DNA from: Acephala macrosclerotiorum
Taxonomy: Eukaryota > Ascomycota > Leotiomycetes > Helotiales > Mollisiaceae
Reading direction: 5' to 3'
DNA length: 64,000 bases
NCBI GenBank assembly: GCA_014904845.1
Contig: MU119356.1
Location: 35,682 to 99,681, forward strand
A program made the position numbers and the translations under genes. The notes under the pieces were generated by a model. That model had not been told where the DNA came from. It did not search any database and saw only the letters and a program-made list of their open reading frames with translations. How positions within the stretch are numbered: the stretch's first letter is position 1; each line of letters begins with the position of its first letter. Positions 45,655 through 54,556 of the stretch are shown here, piece by piece.

Positions 45655-46803
45655 ATGTCTCAACTGACGGATGATCTTAGCGCTTCCTCGAAGCTCTGCC
45701 AACGATCATTAAATGACGATGTTATGGATCCGCACCACCAACCCTCGTATGAAGAGAACGAATTTGAGGCAGACAGCTACTCTACAAGCCACTATAAAAC
45801 AGCGTATATGGGCGAAGATGAGTATATGCAAGATATACACGATGCGAATAGGCATATCAACAATCAGGGTTACCAAAGCGAAGACGGCCAAGAACAATTC
45901 GAATATACCCACGGCCTTGGAGAAGTTCAATCCGTAGCACCGGCTGCTGGCACAGTACCGCCGATGTCCCAGCCTACACGCGCGGAGGTTATCGTTCTTT
46001 TGATACGATGGGCGGAAGAAGGAAAACCCCGGTGCGAACAAGAGGTCAATGATCTCGCAGATGCTTTTTGGGATGGTTTCAACTACACATCCCAGGTGTA
46101 CCTCATTCCAACGTCGGATTCCAGTTGAGCCGTAACACAACATGTCCAAAAGGTCACTAGCAACTGTGTTTCGGGCCAACTCCTCATCATGTACTATGCT
46201 GGACATGGCTCAACTACCCTTTTGCTGGGCAGGCTAAATTTCAACCAGTATGTAGTTATGTCGTGGGCGTGAGGGCCAAGAGTGACCTCGTGAAGCTAAT
46301 GAATGTGCTTAGAGACCCTAAACGGGGAGGTGGGAATGGTATAGTCCCATTCAGACCCATCAAAGATATCTTAAACAGAACTGAAGCAGATGTACTCCTC
46401 CTATTAGACTGCTGCTTTGCAGCTTCGGCTATGCGATCTATTCATAAAGGCACGAAGGTATCTGATTGCCCTATCCCGAAATAAAATGCTTGTGGGGTAC
46501 TTCAAAATATGGAAGCATAGTGCTAACTCACTTGGCGTGACAGATTCTCATAGCAGCATGTGATGCTCAAAGCAAAACTATCGGACCTGGTCCAACGTCC
46601 TTTACCAGTACACTTATAGAAGCCTTGAAAGAACAAAGTCCTAACACATCGGTGAAGTCAATCTATACAGAGATGAAGAGTGCTAGAAAGCAACTCCGGA
46701 AGTCATCGAGAACTCCCGATGGCGACAAACTATACATCCATGCCCCGAAGTTCATTGATTTCTCTGACGAGGACGACGATATCAAGCTGGTGGCAGTGTA
46801 AGT
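45655..46803 (+). pseudogene. Caspase-like (peptidase C14) protein with one in-frame stop
   Basis: A fungal caspase-fold protein distinct from the metacaspase at 5.7 kb. The ATG at 45655 opens an acidic N-terminal region. Exon 1 runs through VIVLLIRWAEEGKPRCEQEV and YLIPTSDSS, meets TGA at 46126-46128, and continues in frame AVTQHVQKV and LLIMYYAGHGS (the His site). A GTATGT intron (about 46249-46310) is followed by GIVPFRPIKDILN and ADVLLLLDCCFAASAM (the Cys site). A second intron (46460-46543) leads to ILIAACDAQSKTIGPGPTSFT, IYTEMKSARKQL and a normal stop near 46803. His and Cys of the catalytic dyad are retained. The single TGA sits where an Arg or Trp codon could have been. Without it the frame and splice sites agree throughout, so the gene is either freshly inactivated or the stop is a sequence error. 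Confidence 0.75.
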
Positions 46804-47067
46804 ACCAACTCCCAGGTGCAATCTCCCTTCTTTCCCTACGGGTAAGGGGGAGGAGGACGATCGTAGCCAGAATCGAATGAATGATATTGGAAATAAGCTG
46901 AACTTTATGTGTGATATTGTAACCTCCAGAATGGTCTCAATTGGTGTCAGGTCTCCTTATGGACGATGTTCATCAATCTTCATCATACATGAGTAGCAGG
47001 GCTTGGACAGTTCCTGTCAATTCTCCGCCACTCTTCCACGAACCTTCGACATATCTAGGTTGTTTGG

Positions 47068-49336
47068 CTATGCCTCAGCATCTGCCGGTTCCTTTCCTCG
47101 TGAATACTCCTCCAAAGCCTTTTGGTGAGATGCCTGCGCGACTTCATCATCATGAGGAAGATCCTGGCATACAACACGCAAGACACAGTCATCCAAATGC
47201 TCGTAGAAGTCTTGCGCATTCTCGAAAGTCGAGGAGCAAGTTGTGCACTTGCCAGTAGCATCCGGTGCATAGCTCGAAAGCTTCTTGGGTATAGGCGTGG
47301 AGTGACGTGTCATCTTTTTGCGACTATTCGGTGGCGTCTGTTCAACGCCGTGAACTGAAGTCAGATGCCGTTTGAAGACATCAGCGCGATTGAAGGACTT
47401 CTCTGCAGGGGATCCAGAGCCCGGACAGAAGCCACAGACCATGGTCCCCTTGTAATGTGTCAGTGTATGCCGATTCTTGTCGTATTTCCGCGCAAAGCCT
47501 TTTACGCTGTACTCGCATGTCGCAATTGGGCACTTCTCTGGTCGTTCAATTTGGTGTGTGAGCATGTGTGCCTTTAGATCCTTGAAAATCTTCCCGCAGT
47601 CTCGGTTCGGACACCGACCCTTCTCACGGGATTCGTCTGACGAAAAGGTGGCATCGTCGGCGGCTGAGCATGATGTTGTCGATTCGAGTGATGGACGCGA
47701 TGATGAACAGGGATATGACGAGTAAAGATAAGGACTCTCGTTTGAGCTTATGGGAATGGCTGGTGATGAAGGAAACACTAAACCAGGTGTTGGTGGTGAG
47801 TAAAAGTTGTACTCCTGGGAGTACGGAGGTTGGGGGTATGCATAGCCCACAATGCCTGGCCCGGGTTGCAATTGAGGGTCGACAAAGGATAAACTATACC
47901 CCGAAGAGTCTGCATTGTCCGAATGCGACCATTTCTGACTAGGAGCCCCGAGGATGTGTCCGAAAGCAGGTGCCACAGGTTGAGATGTGATGTATGGCCT
48001 GTCCGAAGAACCTTCCTCGACAGCGACAAAATCCCAAGCCATTGATGAACCTTGAATCACAGCCATTCCAGGGCTTGTGCCACACTCGGCATCAGCACTT
48101 CTATTAGAAGACTCGTGCTCTTGCTGCTGTCCATGTGTTTCATCGCGTGGAATTGTGGAGCCAATGTTGCTGTTTTCGCCTAGACCTTCGTCTCGACCTG
48201 GTTGATCTGATCCTCCGTTGTTCTCATTTTCATCTTTCTGATTAAAGGCTATCTCGGGGGAGCTTTTTTCGCTTCGGCGATAATGAATCCCACGTTGCAA
48301 TACATGCTCAGAGCCACAGTTCTCTTTCCACTCGGAGGCTCCAAGGTCCACAGGAGGAAAAGGTCGTTGAGATATCTCTTTGAAATGATCTCTGATATGA
48401 TCTAGGCTTTGGTCTCGGCTCTTTAAGTTGTTACCGCAGATACCACAGGTCTTGTGATAGAAGTCTGAAACGGCATACTTGCAGCTCACTTTGAGTTGGG
48501 CGATCTCGTCGGGTGCGCACGAATGTACATGACTAAGATGCGTTGCGAAGTTTTCAGACCTGTAGAATGGATCGGCGCAGCATGGTCTTCCGGTTTTGTC
48601 GTTCGTCTTCGGACACTCCCAGACATTATCGGGAAAATGGACACGCTTCATATGTTCTGACCATCTCTCAGCCAAGAGCTCTTTTCCGCAGTCCGTGCAA
48701 GGGTACTGGAAAGATAACTTTTGACGTTTCGGTTCCGATGAACATTGCAAGTTTGCATGAGTGCTTGGTGTCTTTGGTCTTCGTCCTCGCTTACCTCGCG
48801 CGGCGATCGAGGGGCGCTGTTGTGAGCTTGATGTCGGGGATGAAAGCACAGAGAATATACCCTGTAGCCCTGCAAGGTTCCCTGGAGATCTAGGACTTGT
48901 TGGTGAGGAAGTCACAGTGACAGTGGTGGATGACTCAGGGCTGGTCATGCTCTCTGGCGACAATGGAAATTCTCGCGCAGAATCGTCTGGCTGCGAATGT
49001 GTAGCGAGAAGTTTTGCACGTCTCAACTTCTCGTCAACAAACCATGACATGACTTCTTCCATTGTGAGGCCTACGGTTTGGGAGATCGATTCCAAACGCT
49101 TGGCGGATATTTCCTCCGGATCTTGGAAGGAATTGTAGGCATCGTGAAGGAAGTGGTGTCGATCACGGAACGATATTGGAAAATTGAATGCTACATTCAC
49201 GTCTGTGAAATCTGCAGCGCCAAATGAAGCATCTAGACAACATCAGCCTTCTAATTTATAAAGAAATCCATTTATCTGTCACGTTACCTTGAAGTATTGG
49301 CACGTGCTCCTCGTGATGAAAATTGAAGTCTTGCAT
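47068..49336 (-). CDS. Homeodomain-like plus C2H2 zinc-finger transcription factor
   Basis: Two exons, 49336-49288 and 49232-47068, with a 55-nt GT-AG intron; 2214 nt, 737 residues. The short first exon (MQDFNFHHEEHVPILQ) supplies the only good ATG. Residues about 35-90 (RDRHHFLHDAYNSF, ISQTVGLTMEEVMSWFVDEKLRR) look like a divergent homeodomain, with WF and a basic recognition helix. After a Ser/Thr/Pro-rich linker and a basic RGKRGRRPK patch come C2H2 fingers in two groups. The first group is CTDCGKELLAERWSEH, a longer atypical finger with an HLSHVH end, and CGICGNNLKSRDQSLDH. The C-terminal group is CPNRDCGKIFKDLKAH, CPIATCEYSVKGF, CGFCPGSGSPAEK with HLTSVH, and CTTCSSTFENAQDFYEH. No lesions. 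It lies beside the decayed metabolite cluster and could be a local regulator, but nothing in the sequence proves that. Confidence 0.83.
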
Positions 49337-50217
49337 TTTGATGGACTTTCGTGCTATGGAGCAAGTTAGCGAATCGTTTCGTTGTCTCACAAAGCCCAGT
49401 AATACCGGACTTCGGGCTCCTCGCTCACCTAGGTTTTCGTCGAGGCAGAGTGAAGAGTCTCAATTGCTTATTGGCCAGAATCTCAAGTCCAATTAATGTC
49501 GACGGACAGCGAAACATCAACCGCGACACGCCGAACGAGCTGATGGGGTAGCGCTTCAGCTGTGTACAGCTTCTGATCGGGAGTCGAGAAATGCATCTCC
49601 AGCTGGGAATTTGGGTGGTATTTGAACATGATGTGACCGGGTGGCTTGGTGTGAGGCAGACTGGAAAGGCGACAAGAAAGGGCGAAAGGCGAACTAGAAA
49701 GGCGGCAGGAGATAGGCGAGACCGAGCACGTGAGTTACTTGATATCTATCCTAATTGGGGGTGATCGGGACTGACAGGGCTTGAGAGATGTAGAGCAGAT
49801 ACTAGGAGGAGGATATATAACTGATTCTCGTAGAATAGATGACTGGGAAGAACGTGATCACATGATAAGATCAGTGCGGCTTCTGCCTGAGGTGTCGAAG
49901 CCAGACGCTGCGTCTGGGCCGTGAACAGAACCCGCACTGGGTGCAGAGCAGCGCCTGCCACTCCGGCTGGTAGAGAACCCCGTCGCTCATAGTCCGTCCG
50001 GAGGCAGCCCTAAGCCGTCGCGGAAGACGATGAAACCAAAACAGACATCATCCACCTGCGCTAGGAAGCACATATTATGGTGAACTTATCATGGTGGACT
50101 GGTCCGTGCATCACCCCCTGATCCAGGGTCATTTCGCTTAGGGGAGCCGCATAGTTCGCCATAATAAGGGGGATTTCTAGAGGTAGGCCAATCTTTCATC
50201 GAAAGGACACTCTCTTT
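49337..50217. other. Intergenic, no gene seen
   Basis: Upstream of the C2H2 factor and downstream of the methyltransferase, both on the minus strand. Contains purine-rich short repeats of GGCGA(A)AGGCG type at 49665-49720. No recognisable coding sequence. Confidence 0.45.
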
Positions 50218-51157
50218 CTACAACAAAGTAATACAAAACCCAAAGTTCACCACATCCTCACGCCCAAAATCATAATTCGACCTAGGAAGCTTCTCACTAA
50301 TTTCAAACTTCGATTCAACCTTCTTGCCTATCTTTGAAGCCACGTTGTTGACCGTGCGCTGCCATGTCTCCTCATTATGCCAATAACAAGCACCCGAGCG
50401 TAACGCCTTCGACTGATATTCTGAAGCATTCGTAGCGCCAATCTGACGGCCAACAAACATCGAACCTGGCCCCTTCAATAATTCTGTGACGATCTTGATG
50501 GTGAGGTCTGTCTGTTCTTGCAAATTGAAGAGATGCAGAAACGCTGATTGGTAGATGATATCGAATCTCTCGCCGTGAAAATCTTGGCCGGTCAATTTGA
50601 AAAAATCTCCAACGACGAATTTGGACTTCAGTTTGTCGTGGTCCCGAAAAAGATCGTAGCCGAGTTCGACGAATTCACCGTGGAGCTCTGAACCCATGAT
50701 ATTCCCGGAGGGAGCGCCGTCGTGCACGAGCTTCCGGATTTCCTGGCCTAGACAATATCCGAGATCGAGGAATTTCTGACCAGATTGGATGCGCTTGACA
50801 ATGTCGATGTAGCCATTCATTTCGTGGATGTGTAGGTCGACGAAAGCCTATAATCATACGCAGGGGTATTTGAAGACCTGCCATGCTTTGTCGCGCTATC
50901 ATATCGGTTAGTAATGTAGTCAAAGTGATCGAGATTAGGAATTGGAGCTAGATGGAGAGAGCAAAAGCTGCACTTACGACGGCTTTGACGTGAGTGATCT
51001 GCTCGTTATCGTCAGCGATACCGCTGTATGATCTCAACACCTCTTGGAGAGGTTCTCCAAGCTTAGGATCTCTAGGATCGTAGAAGGTGCGCGAAATTTC
51101 TGCAGCGGATTCCGATGCAGCATGTGTTGGATCGGGCTTGCCATTCGGTTCAGTCAT
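50218..51157 (-). pseudogene. Class I SAM methyltransferase of the meroterpenoid-cluster type, two stops
   Basis: Layout matches methyltransferases of fungal meroterpenoid and related clusters (AusD-like, by recall). Exon 1 (51157-50978) has RTFYDPRDPKLGEPLQEVL and EQITHVKAV. An 82-nt GT-AG intron leads to exon 2 from 50895 (RDKAWQVFKYPC). After PC the frame reads V, TGA (50854-50856), L, TAG (50848-50850), then AFVDLHIHEMNGY, GQKFLDLGYCLGQEIRKLV (SAM-binding motif), IMGSELHGEFVELGYDLF, FDIIYQSAFLHLF and MFVGRQIG to the stop at 50218. Length between the PC and the next conserved block fits the family without removing anything, so the two codons are substitutions rather than a missed intron. 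Restarting at the ATG at 50820 would lose the N-terminal helices. Probably non-functional. Confidence 0.8.
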
Positions 51158-51300
51158 TGTAAAGGTCGGCTAGGAGCAAGATTTAGGAAGAACAAGGTCG
51201 TTGTTGAATCTCGTTTGAAACTGCAAGGCGACCTACCATTCAAGGCTAATGCTTGACCTTATACCAAATATTTCGTAAATCTAGAGGTCGTTTTGTCGGT

Positions 51301-51421
51301 CGTAATCCAATCCAAATCTGAGGCTATAATCGAGTCTGATCCGAGCATAATCACGCCGTTAGATTAGAGGCGTGATTATAGACGAGATTATAGTTGTTTT
51401 ATAGAATCTAACGGATTGCGC
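51301..51421 (-). promoter_or_regulatory. Upstream element shared with the P450 gene (copy 1)
   Basis: About 120 bp lying 144-264 bp upstream of the methyltransferase start. It resembles 53968-54101 in the same orientation, with shared blocks CGTAATCC, GAGTCTGATC, GTTGTTTTAT and GATTGCGC in the same order. It contains perfect inverted repeats: ATAATCACGCC (51347-51357) with GGCGTGATTAT (51369-51379), and CCGTTAGATT (51356-51365) with AATCTAACGG (51405-51414). It may be a shared promoter module or a small foldback element. Confidence 0.5.
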
Positions 51422-51879
51422 TAACGTCAACCAGTCTGCCCTTCTTCCTTCCTTCCTTGATCCTTAGATCGGCTTTGCTTACTGCTTATGAACTTATTTC
51501 TGTAGAGAATTACGAATTCTCCATTATCGCATATGAAAAAGCTTATGGATTGTTGCAATCTGGAGTATTATTTGCCTACCAGGGTCGATGCCCTATTATG
51601 CTTTACTTGGTAGACTGGCGACGGATTACGCTGCAAACTTTTGGTCCATTACACATCTGTTGTCCACTGATTTTACAAAGCATGGAAATGGACAAAGGCA
51701 GGGCTTGTGGGAGTGAGCAAGAAGCGTCGTTACTTCCATGCCTGGCGGAAAGGCATGCTCCCCTGGGACTTCGTTGCTATGTTTGTGAGATTGACCCTAC
51801 TCACTGGCGCAGTGAATGTTGCCGCCAGGCTCACAGGATCTTCTTATGGGCTACTATCTTTTGACATCTTCAATTCTAT
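51422..51879. other. Region leading into the GMC fragment
   Basis: A plus-strand frame (51707-51934) includes a hydrophobic stretch (LLTGAVNVAARLTG) and runs in frame into the FAD-motif of the GMC fragment. It may be the remains of its leader or of another gene. Not identifiable on its own. Confidence 0.35.
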
Positions 51880-52235
51880 AGCGACCGTTATTTTTGACTA
51901 TATTGTGATTGGAGCAGGGACGCTGGCATTCTAATAGCAGTTGTCTAGCTGAAGCAGAGAGTATGGTTGGTCTGATTGAAGCCGGTTCGCTTGCTTAACT
52001 CTGCAACGGAAATTTCAGTCAAGCACCCTTGCTTGCTTCCGCCTTTTATCATACCTATCCGGGATCTCTGATCAATCCAGCTATGGACTGGAACTTAGCC
52101 ACGACTCCTCAAAACGGCTTGGTGCGACTTCACCCTCAGGGCAAGATAGTTGGAGGAACGTCTGCTCGCAGTCACTAGGCATTCACGTTTGCCTCCAAGA
52201 GTAGTTATCCCAACCCTGACATCAAAATCATTTTT
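51880..52235 (+). pseudogene. N-terminal fragment of a GMC-type FAD oxidoreductase
   Basis: GMC enzymes oxidise alcohols, often in secondary metabolism. The dinucleotide-binding start FDYIVIGAGT is followed by frame changes and stops. A second frame then reads ARLAEAESMVGLIEAG, and further along SLINPAMDWNLATTPQNG and GKIVGGTSARSH, a GMC signature, broken by TAG after SH. The sequence ends in a short AFTFAS tail. The remaining two thirds of the protein are absent: the converging P450 gene ends 20 bp further on. A dead fragment, on the opposite strand to its neighbours. Confidence 0.78.
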
Positions 52236-52254
52236 TTGACCTATATGTTTTTGA

Positions 52255-53888
52255 TCATCTCTTCACAGCCCTCAACCTACACATAAGCGGCTGCTTCTCC
52301 CAAAGCACAATATAATTCTTCTGCTTATCCGGCCACCCATTACTCTCCTCACAAAGCTCCAAATCAAAATGCCATAGCAAACTCGCCAAAATAAGTCTCA
52401 TCTCATGATACGCCAGATTCTTGCCCAGACAATTCCTTGGTCCCATGCTCCAAGGCTGAAAGCAAGATTTCTTATCTGATTCGAATTCTTTATTGCCTGG
52501 CATCTAGCGTTCGGGGATGAATTCGTTAGGTCTTTTGAAGTTTTTTGGGTTGCGGAATGTAGGGTAATTGGCTGCGCTGACGGTTGTGTTGGGGGGCACT
52601 GCGTGGCCGTCGATTGTGGCGCTTGAGAGCCCGGTTGTACGCGAGAGGCCGCTGGCGACCGGGGGATACATGCGTAAACCTTCTTCGAGGCAGGCGAAGA
52701 GGTATCGGAGAGATTGGAGTTTTTCGATCGTGATGTCTTCTTTGGATTTGAATTCGGAGCGAATTTCGTGGATGAGTTTGGACATTTTGGCGGGGTTTTG
52801 GAGGAGGTAGTATGTTAGGCCGGAGAGGAGGGTGGCGGTTGTTTCGGTGCCTGCAGACATGAAGACGCGGCAGTTGCCGTACATTTCTGGTTTGGAGAGG
52901 CCTTTGCCTTCTTCGTGCGACATGGTCAGGCCCCAGATGTCAGGTCGTGGATTGGGGTTGGCCAGTCGCTTTTCGACGCGATTTTTGCTGAAGTCCTTGT
53001 GTATCTCGCGCTGTTTCATCACCTTGTCTGGCATGAAGGGGATGAAGCGGATGAAGCGGATGAGCACGCCGAGCCTTTTCGGATAATATCGAAGAGGGGT
53101 ACTAAACGCAAGGGGTCAGCATGGCGTTAACATGAGAGAGATTTGAGTACGCACAGGGCCGCTCCAAACTTGATGGAAGCAAACATAACGAGCACCCATG
53201 GGTGATAGGCGGAATTTTCAACCTGATCCAGCGATTTGCCAAAAGTGAGGTCGCTCATGATATCAAAAGCGGTAAAGTTGAACAGGTTAACGAGGTTTGC
53301 GGTCGCGACACCATTGTTCTCCTTGATATCTCGATGGACGTTGGCGCATAGCATGTCCACGTATTCACGGAAGATGGGCTCTTGCAGCTTGAGTGCGCGA
53401 TCGCTGAAGGCGTGAGAAAAGATTCTGCGCTGTCGTGCGTGTCCCTCGAAATTTGCGTTTAGGATGGTTGCAGCCTCTACAATACAAGTGTCGTCAGCAT
53501 CGTCAACCGACTGAAGGAAAACTTAGACGGGACACTCACCGTTACCCAAAGGCCTGTAAGTCGTAGGGTCTTTTGGTAGATTCGCTTTGTGACCATAGAT
53601 GTCCTTGCTAGCATCGCCACGGAAGACAGGCTCACAGGGAGACACGCGGATAACGTCGCCACCATAGTAGTCAAACTGCTTCATCACCCATTCGAGATGG
53701 GTTCCTTGAACACCGGTCCAGCAGCGTGGAAAGTAGCTGGCAGCAGCTATCTTGGGGCCGGGAAACTTTGCGAGAGGATGAAAGAAGGCATTGTAGATCC
53801 AGATGGAAAGCTGGAAAGCTATCGAGCCGGCCAACACCAGACCAGCAAGGCCCAGGAAGCTGTGGGGGAGGATTGACAGCTGTGCCAT
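52255..53888 (-). pseudogene. Cytochrome P450 with a stop just before the heme loop
   Basis: A membrane-anchored monooxygenase resembling the isotrichodermin C-15 hydroxylase-type fungal P450s. Exons 53888-53540, 53476-53155 and 53101-52255 sum to 1518 nt (505 codons plus stop). Features in order: N-terminal membrane anchor (HSFLGLAGLVLAGSIAF), PLAKFPGP hinge, NFEGHARQRRIFSHAFS (C-helix region), FDIMSDLTFGKSL, oxygen-binding I-helix SAGTETTATLLSG, EEGLRMYPP (ExxR), NEFIPER, then TAG (52504-52506). In the same frame the heme loop FQPWSMGPRNCLGK and the C-terminus follow. TAG stands where Trp is usual after PER. The truncated product would lack the heme-ligating Cys. Everything else is intact, so the loss looks recent. 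Confidence 0.87.
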
Positions 53889-53967
53889 GATTGTATGAAA
53901 TTGCTGCTCGTTGAGCTGGAGCCAGAAGAGCGCGAGGTTAGCATGGATAAGGGTTTGTTTCATTCGT

Positions 53968-54101
53968 CGTAATCCGAAAGTGATTTCGCTTATAGTCCGT
54001 GTATAATCTGAGTCTGATCAGCTTGTAAGCACGCTGTCACATTTGAGGCATGATAATAGTCGTGATTATTGTTGTTTTATTAGAGTCTCGTCAGATTGCG
54101 C
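53968..54101 (-). promoter_or_regulatory. Upstream element shared with the methyltransferase gene (copy 2)
   Basis: Lies 80-213 bp upstream of the P450 start, in the same orientation as copy 1 at 51301-51421. Common blocks: CGTAATCC, TATAATC(T)GAGTCTGATC, GAGGC(A/G)TGAT, GATTAT(A/T)GTTGTTTTAT and GATTGCGC. The inverted repeats seen in copy 1 are imperfect here. Confidence 0.5.
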
Positions 54102-54556
54102 CATCCCCGTGATATGAGTTAGCATAACTGCTCGTCTTTATGCTGTCGCGTCCCCGCGTTCTCGTAATATTCTACTGTCTTACTCTTGTCTATAGACTTT
54201 GGGGACGACTCTGCTTCTTCTGTGTATTCGGATATCCCAACAAGTAGCACCGCCCCTTATTTCATTCTAATAGCTTACGTAGCATCCAAAATCGCTAGTC
54301 CTAGAGCCCATCGCACGGCGAGACTCGCGATCCTATTACGCTAGTGCCTCCTACGCGTAAGCGGAAGCCGTCGCAGAAAGAGCAGGAGGAGTATATATAG
54401 CGGAAACGCAAAGTAAGCAAAAATAGTAGTAAGTAGGAGAATATCGATCCGTAGCTTAATTTAGGCGTAGAGGACGACGAAGAGGAGGTTAGCAACACTA
54501 CGGGTCTAAAAGACTAAGGAGACTACTGTTTCTATAGTATAATCTAGTATTAGTGC
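54102..54556. other. Intergenic between P450 and PKS remnant
   Basis: About 450 bp. Frames near 54340-54520 give a Lys/Arg- then Glu-rich stretch that might be the tail of a transposase, but there is too little to identify. Holds the PKS 3' flank. Confidence 0.4.

Noticed and set aside
54340..54530. Lys/Arg- then Glu-rich frame upstream of the PKS remnant
   Set aside because: Might be a transposase tail, but it has stops and no diagnostic motif or element ends.
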